64,000 nt of DNA from Scylla paramamosain (Eukaryota; Arthropoda; Malacostraca; Decapoda; Portunidae). Position numbers and translations under genes: made by a program. A model generated the notes under the pieces. The model did not search any database. It was not told the origin of the DNA and saw only the letters and a program-made list of their open reading frames with translations. Positions 1 to 60,049 of the stretch are shown one piece after another; positions within the stretch are counted from its first letter, which is position 1; every line of letters starts with the position of its first letter. The stretch is from positions 5,004,192-5,068,191 of the forward strand of contig NC_087155.1 of the NCBI RefSeq assembly GCF_035594125.1, read 5' to 3'.

Positions 1-2843
1 GGCAGTTACAGCCTGCCCTCTAAAGACAACTCTTTTCCTCCACGCAAAACTACAAGCACCTAATAACACACACACCCTTCACTCAAAAATTTCAAAATAA
101 TCATGGCGACTCCTTCACCAGCCTTGGAGTCCCCATCTGGGGAGGGAACCATAAATGTCCCCAGGTCGGACTGCCTTTCTGTCGACGACCCTAAGTGTCT
201 TGACACCCCGCTCAACTTTTTCTTCATTAATTTCTGCAATATTTGCGGTCTAAGATCTAATTTTCAATCTGTAGAACACCACCTCTCCTCTTCTAAACCT
301 CATCTTCTTTTCTTCACTGAAACTCAGGTGTCTTAGGCAACTGACAGTAGCCCCTTTTCTGTTCCCTCCTACTTTCTCTATCCTCATTTTCGATCCAAAG
401 CTGGATGTTGCGTTTATGTGTGCAACGACTTAACCTGTTCTTGTGCCCATGCTCTTGAATCTTCCGAGTTTTCCACCATCTGGCTATGACTACAGAGTCA
501 CTCTCAAACTAAATTTATCTGTGCTGTATACCTTTCACCTAACTCCTCTGACTATAAGAAATTCTTTGACTTCTTAACTTCCAAAGTGGAGCACATTCTG
601 ACCCTCTTCCCTTTTGCAGAGATCTCCATTCCTGGAGACTTCAATGTTCACCACCAGCTTTGGCTTTCCTCTCCCTTCACTGACCATCCTGGTGAACTAG
701 CCTTCAACTTTGCTATCCTCCATGACCTAGAGCAATTGGTGCAACACCCTACTTGTATTCCTGACCATCTTGGAGATACGCCCAAAATTCTTGACCTTTT
801 CCTGACCTCTAATCCTTCTGCTTATGCTTTCACCCTTTTTTCTCCGTTGGGCTCCTCCGATCACAATCTCATATCTGTATCTTGTCCTATCGCTCCAATC
901 CCATGCCAAGTCTGTTCTCTAACTAACCAAAAACTCCTTCATTAACAGGAAGTGTCAAAATCTTTCAAGATCTAACTCCCCTCGTGGCTTCTGGCATCTA
1001 GCCAAAAATATTTCCAATAACTTTGCTTCTTCTTCTTCTTTCCCTCCTTTATTTCAACCAGATGGCACCACTGCTATCACATCTATTTCTAAAGCTGAAC
1101 TCTTCGCTCAAACCTGGGCTAAAAAGTCTACCTTGGACGATTCTGGGCTTGTTCCTCCCTCTCCTCCACCCTCTGACTACTTCATGCTATCAATTAAAAT
1201 TCTTCTCAATGATGTTTTCCATGCCCTCGCTGGCCTAAACCCTCGGAAGGCTTATGGACCTGATGGGGTCCCTCCTATTGTTCTCCGAAACTGTGCCTCC
1301 GTGCTTCACCTTGCCTAGTCAAACTCTTTCAGCTCTGTCTGTCAACATCTACCTTTCCTTCTTGCTGGAAGTTTGCCTACATTCAGCCTATTCCTAAAAA
1401 GGGTGACTGTTCTAATCCCTCAAACTACTGTCCTATTACTTTAATTTCCTACCTATCTAAAGTTTTTGAATCTATCCTCAACAGGAAGATTCCTAAACAT
1501 CTATCATTTCACAACCTTCTATCTGATCGCCAGTATAGGTTTCATCAAGGCCGCTCTACTGGTGATCTTCTGGCTTTTCTTACTGAGTCTTGGTCATCCT
1601 CTTTTAGAGATTTTGGTGAAACTTTTGCTGTTGCCTTGGACATATCAAAAACTTTTGATAGAGTCTGGCACAAAGCTTTGATTTCTAAACCACCCTCCTA
1701 CGGTTTCTATCCTTCTCTCCGTAACTTCATCTCCAGTTACCTTTCTGACTGTTACATTGCTGCTGTGGTAGACGGTCACTGTTCTTCTCCTAAATCTATT
1801 AACAGTGGTGTTCCTCAGGGTTCTGTCCTGTCACCCACTCTCTTCTTATTATTCATTAATGATCTTTTAAACCAAACTTCTTGTCCTATCCACTCCTATG
1901 CTGATGATACCTCCCTGCACTTTTCCATGTCCTTTCATAGACGTCCAATCCTTCAGGAGGTAAACATTTCACGCAGGGAAGCCACAGAATGCTTGACTTC
2001 TGATCTTTCTAAAATTTCTGATTGGGGCAGAGCAAACTTGGTATTGTTCAATGCCTCAAAAACTTAATTCCTCCATCTATCAACTCGACACAGCCTTCCA
2101 GACAGCTATTCCCTCTTCTTTGATGACACTCAACTGTCCCCCTCTTCTACACTGAACATACTCGGTCTGTTCTTTATTTATAATCTGAACTGGAAACTTC
2201 ACATCTCATCTCTAGCTAAAACAGCTTCTATGAAGTTAGGCGTTCTGAGATGTCTCCGCCAGTTTTTCTTACCCCCCCGGCTGCTAACTCTGTACAAGGA
2301 CCTTATCTGTCCATGTATGGAGTATGCTTTACATGTCTGGGGGGGTTCCACTCACACTGCTCTTCTAGACAGGGTGGAATCAAAAGCTTTTCATCTCATC
2401 AACTCCTCTCCTCTAACTGACTGTCTTCAGCCTCTCTCTCACCGCCGCAATGTTGCATCTCTTGCTGTCATCTACCGCTATTTTCATGCTAACTGCTCTT
2501 CTGATCTTGCTAACTGCATGCCTCCCCTCCTTCTGCGGCCTTGCTGCACAAGACTTTCTTCTTTCTCTCATCCCTATTCTGTCCACCTCTCTAACGCAAG
2601 AGTTAACCAGTATTCTCAATCATTCATCCCTTTCTCTGGTAAACTCTGGAACTCCCTGCCTGCTTCTGTATTTCTACCTTCCTATGACTTGAATTCCTTC
2701 AAGAGGAAGGTTTCAAGACACTTATTCATCAGTTTTTGACTACTGCTTTGACCCTTTTATGGGACTGGCATTTCAGTGGGCATTTTTTTTATTGGATTTT
2801 TGTTGCCCTTGGGCAGTGTCCTTCCTACATAAAAAAAAAAAAA
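1..2843 (+). mobile_element. LINE family A, copy A (EN+RT non-LTR retrotransposon, cut by left edge)
   Basis: This is a non-LTR retrotransposon of about 2.8 kb ending in a poly(A) run at about 2829-2843. The 5' leader (1-102) matches the leader of the copy at 14.4 kb. The endonuclease region starts with NIxGLRSNFQSVEHH near 238-300, has the GDFN motif near 637 and the SDHN motif near 857. The reverse transcriptase shows KAYGPDGVPP (about 1249), DISKTFDRVW (about 1639), GVPQGSVLSP (about 1808) and the catalytic YADD (about 1897). A C-terminal LWNSLPASVF stretch lies near 2650. Frameshifts and stops break the frame. Relative to copies B and C, about 330 bp between endonuclease and RT is missing at about 906. 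The group is APE-type, Jockey-like; the exact clade is uncertain. Confidence 0.9.
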
Positions 2844-3267
2844 AGAGACAAACAGAAAACCCTTCTCAAAGAACAGCACAATGGAACCCTCAAGTAAAAT
2901 GATGTTTTAATTTTTGCAAACTTTTGCGTTATTATTAAATGGATTTAAGTGTTTTACTCAGGTAGTACAGGAATGATACTTCATTAAAAAGGGAATTTTT
3001 GCAGAGGTGAACCAAAGCAGTCAATTGCATTCTGATGTTCTCAACAGAAGTAAAATAGGCCCACACTCAGAGCAAGGTGTAAGGGGGAGACACTAGAGAG
3101 ATGAAAGGGACGTCTGGTTGTATTGTTTAATGAAGACGTCTCTTTAATAATCATTAACTGTGTCCTGGATATTTTTCAATCTTAAACTTGTATTTTGGAT
3201 ATAGGCTAGTTTTCGAATGCTTATCAAAGGTGACAAATACGCAGTGAGTGGACTCAGCCCTTGTATA
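2844..3267. other. No gene seen
   Basis: AT-rich sequence between the LINE poly(A) tail and the Tigger-like element. I see no coding potential or recognised repeat here. Confidence 0.4.
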
Positions 3268-4078
3268 CAGGGGGTCCTTGAGTTATGACAGAGTTCCGTT
3301 CCTACGACCATGTCTTAAACTGATTTTCAGCATACGTCAAAACTAGCCTATCCTTGATAGGTGTAGCAATAGTCCATTGGCCAGGTGTTTTGAAATAGGC
3401 CAGATATCTGGCCAGTTTCCGTAAGCATTTCTCCCTTTTGTGCTCACTTCAATATGTCTAATTTAACTTCCATGGTGATTTCTTTCCTTTTCTTCAATGC
3501 ACTACCATCAGATGGGTCTGCCTTATGCTTGAGAACCATGATTAAGGGTATAAAATTCTCAAAAAGCACCACAAACAAGGGAGTGAATGATAAATAGTAA
3601 CTCAAAGTGACACACAACTGAGACTGACTAATGCTTCCTTCCTCGGTGTGTCGTTGCATGACAACATATTCTGCTGTCTTCGTCAAATAATTCTTTGTAT
3701 TATTTTTACTTCTTTATGCACTATGAAAGGAAATAAAGGGGGGGGCCTGCAAACTGATATAACCAAAGAAGGCAATAATGGAAGATACCCAAAATTAAAT
3801 AAATAAAACAGTCAGAACAAATGTTTATATATATTTTTTATTTCTTTATTTAACTTATAAAAGATTGTGTTTGGTGTAGTATGTGTGTGGTGTTGTGTAA
3901 AAAGTAAGAGACTGTAGAGTATTGTAGAACATGCAAGTACCCTCAGTGTAAATGTGGCACTGAAAAAAATAAAATAAAATAAAAAAATTGGCAAAGAGGA
4001 ATGTACAGTGATAAACACCGCCAGTGTTTTAACCATGAAATTGCAGAAGTTGAGAATGTCACAAGTTGAGGACTCCCT
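3268..4078 (-). mobile_element. Tigger/pogo-like DNA transposon, internally deleted
   Basis: The left end (CAGGGGGTCCTTGAGTTATG, from 3268) is matched in inverted orientation by the right end ending at 4078 (inverted reading AGGGAGTCCTCAACTTGTG). Both ends are flanked by TA (3266-3267 and 4079-4080), the target duplication expected for Tc/mariner superfamily elements. Inside, the minus strand keeps only the start of a transposase (3444-3539). At about 0.8 kb the element is far too short for a full transposase, so it is a non-autonomous deletion derivative. Confidence 0.75.
3444..3539 (-). pseudogene. N-terminal remnant of a Tigger/pogo transposase
   Basis: Thirty-one codons read MVLKHKADPSDGSALKKRKE and continue ITMEVKLDILK before a stop. 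This is the opening of the CENP-B-type helix-turn-helix of Tigger/pogo transposases, typically a basic KKRK run followed by an I-T-x-E-x-K-L-D-I-L/I helix. The rest of the DNA-binding region and the DDE catalytic domain are absent, so it cannot be functional. The frame extends upstream to another Met at 3686, but that part shows no similarity I recognise. Confidence 0.75.
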
Positions 4079-4520
4079 TAAATAGCTTTTCAGTCATTGA
4101 ACAGTGATCTCTGACATTTTATTGGCAGGGTTAGACTTCTTTTACCTAGAATGACTATGCTGATGATGGTTAATTTTTTGTGTTTGAGAAGGTAATGCAG
4201 CTTCCCTGTCTCAATGCCTTGATTGGAGAGGAATGCAGTCTTGCATGCACTGTATTTCATATCATTATGATTCCTTTCATATTGGCAATTACAAGACCTT
4301 GTGCTCGTTTTGTTATTTTTTTGCTCTTTATCAGCAAGCCTGAATAAGACTGAGGAGGTATGTATTTTATAAAGTCATGTCACCAATTTCTTAAGATGCC
4401 TCAAAAATCTCTTTCAAAACATCCTCCCACAGCTTTGTGATAATACAGCATGTGTTAAGATGTGTTAATGTATTGCAGTTACTGAGGACCTCAGCCTTTG
4501 TTGCACTACCAGCTCTCAAG

Positions 4521-52828
<48,308 letters not shown>

Positions 52829-52994
52829 TACACTACTTGAGTGTGCCTTGTTATTACCATCTAGTATAGTACATCTTCACAATCTCTTATCCAAAACCTT
52901 GGTATCAGACACTTTTCAGATTTCTGAATTTTTTGGATTTCAGAATGGAAGATTTTTAGCGTAGATTTTAACATTTTATAGATAAAACATTACA

Positions 52995-53177
52995 GGGGAC
53001 CAGATGGATCAGTGGCAGAGTGCTCACTCATGGCTGCAAGGTTGCAAGTTTGTGCCTTAATCCTAACAGTTGCTCAGTAAGGGAGGTAATGCTCTCTTGT
53101 CACCCTAGCTATGTTACATGGCCTTAGGTGGCCTAGACTAGGGATTCTTGAAACCATCAAATAAATAATAAAAAAAG
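52995..53177 (+). mobile_element. tRNA-derived SINE
   Basis: An A-box-like 'tggatcagtggcagagtgct' is followed 30 bases later by a B-box-like 'ggttgcaagtttgtgcc'. Then comes a body and a tail 'caaataaataataaaaaaa'. The layout fits a tRNA-derived SINE, with some decay in the B box. It lies about 170 bp past the HPS5 stop. Confidence 0.55.
53160..53165 (+). promoter_or_regulatory. Candidate HPS5 poly(A) signal in the SINE tail
   Basis: This is the first AATAAA I see after the HPS5 stop codon, and it belongs to the SINE tail. Another AATAAA follows near 53326. Use of either is unproven. Confidence 0.3.
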
Positions 53178-53382
53178 GATAAAATGTTAGGTAAAACTTT
53201 AGACATAAACTGGCTATTGTTAAGCTAAACACATGAAAATATACTTATGTACATGCCCGTTATCCCTTGCCATGACCATTTCATGTCATCACTCACATTA
53301 TGATGGGTCACGGCAAATTTAACAATAAAAAAAACTACTTTGATGGCATTTGTTCAAGAGGGGATCAGTAATTGTGAGACTA

Positions 53383-53715
53383 GAAGGAAGATAGGAAGAT
53401 CAGAAGCAGCTATTGTACGAGTGGAGAAGGCTGCACTAGTGCTTGGAACATCTGTCACTCCCAAGAAAAAGAAAGACTCTGGGTTAAAAAGGAAGACAGT
53501 ACAAGAATGGTAAGTTGATAAGACTTAAAAAAGGAAGACAGTACAAGAATGGTAAGTTGATAAGACTTATGCTTAGTAAAAATTGAGTCACTGCTCTTTC
53601 TCTTGGTCAGAAGAGGCTTGTGAACTGTAATGCAACAGAGAGTGACAGTTATTCCTAGCACTAGTGCAGCCTTCACCACCCTTGTGATGGTTTCTTCTGA
53701 TCTTACCATCTTCCC
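53383..53715. repeat. Inverted repeat with 42-bp tandem duplication between the arms
   Basis: 53383-53466 and the reverse complement of about 53628-53715 share about 75% identity (core aaggctgcactagtgct). Both arms can be read as a similar peptide (VEKAALVLGTSVT and VVKAALVLGITVT). Between them a 42-bp unit (aaggaagacagtacaagaat from 53489) is tandemly duplicated at 53531. Origin unknown. Confidence 0.7.
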
Positions 53716-53719
53716 TTCA

Positions 53720-54520
53720 GTAACACAGTTGCTGACCCCTTCTCAAACAAACACCATCACAACACTCTTTTCTTTATTGTTAAGCTTGCCAGGACCCATA
53801 ATAATGCAAGGAGAATTAAATGTGAGGGATAAAATGAGAAGGTTGCGGCTGGGGAAAATGGTCAGGAGAGCATGGAAGAGACGTCTCCCAGCACTGTCCC
53901 TGATTCAAAGAAGCTGAGCATAGCATCTTCAGCGCATGTGAGTTGCCATATATGACAATTTACCACTTTTGATACCTCCCATGGCAGAACTTCCCACAGT
54001 AGAAAATAGAGCAGCAAAACTTTAGTTTGTGGGCATTGGACATGCTGTTATGTTTATACTGTTGATTTATTTATTTATTTTTTGTGGTGAAATCTTCCCA
54101 CTACTGGAATTTTCCATTTGAACTTCCAGATTTTTTAAATTTTGCATAAAGAATTCTCAACTGTAACAGCTGATGTTGTTAAAGTGAGACCAACACTATT
54201 TTTAATTTCAGTAATGCTTTGCCATGTAGAACTAGTGAATAGTATAACTTGCTGCCTTTGTTCCACTGATTATGATATTTTCTTTCTTTTAACTTGATAG
54301 AATTAATCTAAGGCATTGTCTCAATTTTTTTCATATTTTTTTTTAGCATGTTACTGTTACAGATAACACATTTGTCACATGTTCTTTTATTATGCCTTTT
54401 TCTTCCAGTACCTCTACAATTTCCTAGGTTTTCTTTCATATATAACAAGTGGTATGTATGCCCTAAAAGAATCCCCAATATAGAGTAGTCAACATCATTA
54501 TAATTATGATCATTATCATT
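53720..54520. other. 3' flank of HPS5, no feature seen
   Basis: AT-rich sequence without recognised coding or repeat content. Confidence 0.4.
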
Positions 54521-54768
54521 GTCATATTGTAAGACAAATTTCATGTATACCTTTGTGATCTTATGGCAATTTACCAAGCTGCATATTCATTTGTTATACT
54601 TAACATCAAGTGAGTGCCAACATTAAATGTAAAAAGACACTTTCGTCATATTGTAAGACAAATTTCATGTATACCTTTGTGATCTTATGGCAATTTACCA
54701 AGCTGCATACTTATTTATTATACTTAACATCAAGTGAGTGCCAACATTGAATGTAAAAAGACACTTTT
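54521..54768 (+). repeat. 124-bp tandem duplication
   Basis: The unit gtcatattgtaagacaaatt at 54521 recurs at 54645. The copies differ at only a few positions, so the duplication is recent. Confidence 0.95.
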
Positions 54769-55489
54769 ATCCTATCTGGTGCCAGCTTTAAGCATCAAAG
54801 CATGCTTTAAAGGGACCAAACATTTGTAGAGGGTGAATTTTGGTCAGGAAGTACTTATTCCAACATGCTCCATAAAATAGTTGTACAAGTTTCCCGTTTT
54901 CAGTAAAAGGTTGAAAGCCATATGGTAATATTTGCCCTATTATAATAATTATTATATATAATTAATCTTAAGTACACCCCTCTTTAAAAATCTTAATTTC
55001 TTTTCTCTATAATTTTGCCAGTTTTGACCGATTTTTATTATTTTTTTTTATTTCTTATGTCACGTGTATATATGTATTTAATTAGTCACCCCTTTCTTAT
55101 AGGCCTACGCGCCACTTTCTAATAGACAATACCCTCCTGGCCAGACACGTGAGACATCTATAATATTAATAATATCTTATTTGATGCAGTCCTATTTTAA
55201 GCTAGACGTATATCTCAAATTAATCCTTATTATTTTACCTTGTATATATTGTGAAAATGTATCTATATATTGTTAAGTTAGTAGTTTAAGTTAGCTAGCT
55301 AGGTTATGAGTCGTTAAGGCAAGAGCAGCCGAGACTATCCCCACTCCCACGGAAGAGTCAACTATTTTACATTACTTGTTTGCTATTCCCATACCTAGTT
55401 ATATGTCACTTCACTTCTTGTGACCTTAAAACGATTGTAACATCATCCTTGGTTCTATAGTATTTATATATATGTAATAATATTCTCCC

Positions 55490-55690
55490 CTTGTACTGCA
55501 TTGAGTTCTCGACTACTCTGGCCGGGATTAAACTGGGTCACGTGGGGTGGCCGCCGACCCGGGAAAGGCCGCGGCTGGGCGCTTGCTCTCTCTCTCTCAC
55601 TCGCTGCGGCCTGGGCAGGACGTTCCTCTCTCATCCTCCCTGTGCTTGCCGAGAGAGCCGCTTTGGTAACCACGTGGTTAATAGTGATAG
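55490..55690. promoter_or_regulatory. GC/CpG-rich island of unknown role
   Basis: A sharp rise in GC with many CpG (gtggccgccgacccgggaaa near 55550, ggccgcggctgggcgctt near 55566) inside AT-rich DNA. It is followed within 500 bp by donor-like sites (cagg|gtaggt near 55957, gtg|gtaagt near 55985). It could be a promoter with first exon of a downstream gene or non-coding RNA, or an LTR remnant. Confidence 0.35.
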
Positions 55691-56099
55691 TCAGGAAGGT
55701 GGGTTTGTGTTCTTGACGAATTCCTCCTCTTAGGACATCCTTCAATTGTGTTAATTGTGTTGTGTTATCTGTGTGTCTTTTACCCTGAATAGACGGTGTT
55801 GCTTAAGCTATCGTCGTTGTTTTTTCTCATCAATCATCCATTCCCAACTACACATTTTTCTTGTCACTGTGTGGAAGATCGTGGTGATCCTTGTTCGTCT
55901 CTTCCCCTTATTTACCACGGAGATCAGCTATAGAACGGTGGAGAAGGAGGGTGTCAGGGTAGGTCAGCTCCCGACACAGCAAGTGGTAAGTCTCGTCGAC
56001 TTAGAGGAGGAGAAGGGGCGCAACACTTACATAAATATTATGTCATCATACATCTGGCATTTTGGCAGGTGTGAGAATGCAGGTTCCTAAGGACTAGCA

Positions 56100-56560
<461 letters not shown>

Positions 56561-57339
56561 CACTGATAGTACATTCAATACAAAAGGCATAAGCCTCCAC
56601 TAATCCCCCCCCCCAAAAAAAAAATGATGGGTTCAGTAATTCATGGTCACTTACCAACTGGTATTTCAGTTTTGTAGAAGTCAACCATCTCACTCATTTT
56701 AAAATTGCCCCCCCCCCCCACACACACACACTTCGGTCCCCACTATGTTGTTTACACCAATGGGGACTCTCGAAGGCGAGACAGAGAGACCTCAGGATTT
56801 GGGGAAGAGGACCGAAGGGTCGGGGGAAGCAATGATGAGAAAGAGAATCATCACACTGGAAACCGAAATGAAGGAAATGAAGGATAGATTTGACAGGATG
56901 GAGAAGATGGTGGAAACTTTGATCATCGAGAAGGGGTGTGGAAAGGTGCATATGATGATCTACATAAAAAACTAATGGTATATGAAAAGAAAGCAATGGA
57001 ATATGAAGGCAAAGTGGAAGAGTTAAACGTAAAACAGGAAAATTGGAAGAAAGAACAAGAGGAAGAAAAGATCAATTTTAGGAAAATTGTGGAGGAACAA
57101 ACAAAGCAAACAACACCAAGAGAACAGAAAAGGTTGTTCAAGTTATAAAACAGAAAGAAAACTTAGTGAGAGACACTGTGGATAAGAAAAAAAACTGTTG
57201 TAGTATTCGGCCTGAAGGAAGAGTGTACACCTCAGTGGATTGAAAGAGAAAAAGAAGGAAAATATATGTGTGAAAAAATTAGTGGGGACATTACAAGAAG
57301 AAAAAAGAGCTAGTTGGAGAGATCGAAGAAATTAAAAGA

Positions 57340-57999
57340 TTGGGTAGATATGTTGAGGGTGGACAGCATCCTATGAAAATAAGGTTTAGGTCACAAGTGG
57401 CAGCTGAAGAAACACTGAGTAAATCCTGGAAACTGGCCAAGGTGGAAGAATACAAACAAGTGTGGATAAAAAGAGATAGAACCAGAGAAGAGAGAGATAC
57501 TATAAATGAACTAAGAAAAGAAGCAAATGAAAAAAACGGAAAACTATCAAAGGTGGAGAAAAAACAGTTCTTTTTGGAGGGTCATGGACATGGACAGGTT
57601 GAGAAAGTGGTACAGGAGGGAAGTAAATGCGGAAGGGGAAGACCAAAAGTAGCATACATGAACACAAATGGACTAATGTTGGCAGTGTTGGAACTAGAAG
57701 ACTATTTAAAAGAGGAGAAACCAGACATCATGGGAATTTTTGAAACTGAATTGGCAAGTGAAGGGGATATATTAAATATTGGTGAAGGAAAATACAACCT
57801 CTGGATGAGAAATAGAAAGAATAAATGGGGAGGAGGTGTGATGCTTCTAGTTAGGAAGGATTTATTAGTGGAATCTGTCACATATTGGGTGGAGGCGGCA
57901 GAAGTAATGAAAATAAGCTTAAGACAGAATATTGGAAGATACCATAACATTGTGATGACTTATGTTCCCCCCCTATTCCAACTCTTAGAGAGAGGATGA
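57340..57999 (+). pseudogene. LINE K5 ORF1 end / endonuclease start
   Basis: An open stretch of 219 codons joins the ORF1 C-terminal nucleic-acid-binding part (IRFRSQVAAEETLSKSWKLA, then KEANEKNGKLSKVEKK) to the first half of the APE-type endonuclease (KPDIMGIFETEL, KNKWGGGVMLLVRKDLL). It is broken by a frameshift just after VPP near 57970. Confidence 0.7.
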
Positions 58000-58009
58000 A
58001 TATAAGAAA

Positions 58010-58678
58010 ATGCTTGAGGACACGAGGACATGTCTGGCAGAGTTGCTTAAGGAAAATGACGATATACTCCTGATGGGGGACTTTAACTGTAACTGGACCA
58101 CAGAAGGCAGTGAGTCATCATGGGGGAACAAGCTACTAGACCTGGTTATTGAAAATTTCCAGACACAATGGGTTACCGATGACACAAGATTGAGGGGAAA
58201 TGAAGCATCTTCAAGGCTCGATCTAATTTTCACCAAGGAACAAGAAATAGTAGAAGACCTTAAATACATAAACCCAATAGGAAAAAGTGATCATGTGCAG
58301 ATTCAGTTCACAGTTATGGATAATAACCTCAGTATAAGGAAAGAGGACCACAGAAGAGAATGGCTAAACTACAGCAAGACTAACTTTGGACAACTTAGGA
58401 AGTATTTCAGTGAAGTGAATTGGAACATAGTTATTCAACAGGAGGACATAGAGGAAAAGTGGACAGCTTTCCTGGACATTTATAATAAGGGAGTAGAGAA
58501 ATGGGTACCCAAAAGATCAACAGAGAACCTTTTCAAAAAGGACTCGTACAACAGGACATGTGCAACAGCTAGATTGGAGAGAGAAAAAGCATGGAACAAG
58601 TGGAAGAAGAACAAGAGACTGGACCTGTGGAACAATTATATAATGAAGAGGAATGAATGTCAAAACTTGTGGGGATGA
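58010..58678 (+). pseudogene. LINE K5 endonuclease second half
   Basis: An open stretch of 222 codons with DDILLMGDFNCNW, SSRLDLIFTKEQE and GKSDHVQIQF, the catalytic Asp/Asn and SDH of APE-type endonucleases, then the linker to RT. Frameshifted near 58660 to the next segment. Confidence 0.8.
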
Positions 58679-59495
58679 GCAGAAAATTTTTGAAAGAAAC
58701 GTTGGGGAGAAATGTAAAGACCAACCAAAATTATTTTATAAATTCATCAATGGAAAATTAAAGAGTAAAGATGAAATAAGCACGGTAAAAGCTGGAGAAG
58801 AGACAGTGGATGACCCAAAAGAGGTAGCTGAAGTGTTTAACAGATACTTCCACTCTGTGTTTACTAAGGAAAATTATTTCAGAGGTGAGAGGACAGCATT
58901 AGAAAAAGAGACCGACCTAAAAGAGATTAAAACATCAGTAGATGAAGTAAAGAATATGTTGGAAGACCTGGATGTAAGGAAAGCAATGGGTCCTGATGGT
59001 GTCTCAAGTTGGATTTTAAAAGAGTGTAGCTCACAATTAGTCTCAGCATTGAACAATATGATTAGTACTACCCTGGTAAAAGGTAGAGTACCCAAAGACT
59101 GGAAACGGGCAGATATTACCCCAATTCACAAGACTGGAAGTAAAGAAGATCCATTAAATTATAGACCTGTATTGCTCACAAGTGTGGTGGCGAAGATTTG
59201 TGAAAAGATTATCAAGAACAGATGGGTGAAATACCCAGAAGACAACAAGGTGATAACAGAGAAACAGTTTGGTTTCAGAAAAGGAAGATCTTGTGTTACA
59301 AATTTGATAAGTTTCTACTCAAGAGTAATAGATATAGTGCAAGAGAGCGATGGATGGGCTGACTGCGTATACTTAGATCTGAGAAAAGCATTCGATAAAG
59401 TTCCACACAGAAGACTAATATGGAAACTGGAAAAGATTGGAAGACTTGGTGGATCACTGTTAAAGTGGATGACTGACTTTTTGACAGAGAAATGA
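58653..59495 (+). pseudogene. LINE K5 reverse transcriptase, fingers and palm start
   Basis: Open for 280 codons: KLFYKFINGKLKSKDEI, RKAMGPDGVSSWILKEC, LNYRPVLLTSVVAKICEKII, FGFRKGRSCVTNLISFYSRV and VYLDLRKAFDKVPHRRLIWK. It ends at a frameshift just before the REMRTVI segment. The catalytic FADD lies in the following short stretch (59492-59722). Confidence 0.85.
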
Positions 59496-59925
59496 GGACA
59501 GTAATTAAAGGCAGCAGGTCGAACTGGAGAACGGTAATAAGTGGAGTCCCACAAGGTTTGGTACTTGCACCTATTATGTTTGCAATTTATGTAAATTATA
59601 TGACAGAAGGTGTAGAAAGTTACATGAACCTTTTCGCTGATGACACTAAGATTATGAGGAAAGTAACAAATGAAGAGGATTGCAATGCTTTAAATCAGGA
59701 CTTAATTAAGATTAATGAATGATCATTGAGGTGGAACATGGAGTTTAATGCTAAGAAATGTAGTGTGATGAGGTTTGAAAAAATGTGAAAAGACCAGTTG
59801 GCAACTATTACTTAGGGAATGAGGAAATCTATAAGATCAGAAGAAAAAGACCTAGGAGTTATGGCAGTGTACAAATGTTCAAAGAGAAACTGAATAAATA
59901 TGATCATGAAAAAATGAGCAAAATG

Positions 59926-60015
59926 CAGATACCTGCATTTTAGTGAGGAAAAAAGATGAGGTTTAGTAGAGTAGAGGCGATGTTCCTCAGATTCAAACAG
60001 ATCTAAAGCTGTGTC
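59926..60015 (-). mobile_element. LINE family A, short 5' fragment (copy I)
   Basis: The minus strand matches the family A segment around TETQVS (inverted 'agtgaggaaaaaagatgagg', then 'gttcctcagattcaaac'). It adjoins the deleted end of K5. Confidence 0.6.
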
Positions 60016-60049
60016 CTCACTATTGGGCAGTGTCCAATGGGCAAACAGT

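Larger units (their letters stand above)
56735..59925 (+). mobile_element. LINE family K-related copy K5 (ORF1 + EN + RT, decayed)
   Basis: The longest K-type element. ORF1 starts near 56755 and has a coiled coil (ETEMKEMKDRFDRMEKMVET near 56860; VEELNVKQENWKKEQEEEK near 57020), then GRYVEGGQHPMKIRFRS (about 57343). Endonuclease follows: RPKVAYMNTNGLM near 57640, GDFNCNW near 58077, GKSDHVQIQF near 58280. RT: RKAMGPDGVSSWILKEC near 58978, VYLDLRKAFDKVPH near 59368, SGVPQGLVLAPIMF near 59540, FADDTK near 59633. After EEKDLGV near 59845 it jumps directly to SVQMFKEKLNKY, so about 600 bp of the RT thumb and C-terminus is deleted. At least four frameshifts. The 5' boundary is a poly(C) and short (CA)n run at 56708-56731. 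Confidence 0.85.

Noticed and set aside
52995..53060. A functional tRNA gene at the A/B-box-like sequence
   Set aside because: No cloverleaf with acceptor stem can be formed and an A-rich tail follows. SINE is the better explanation.
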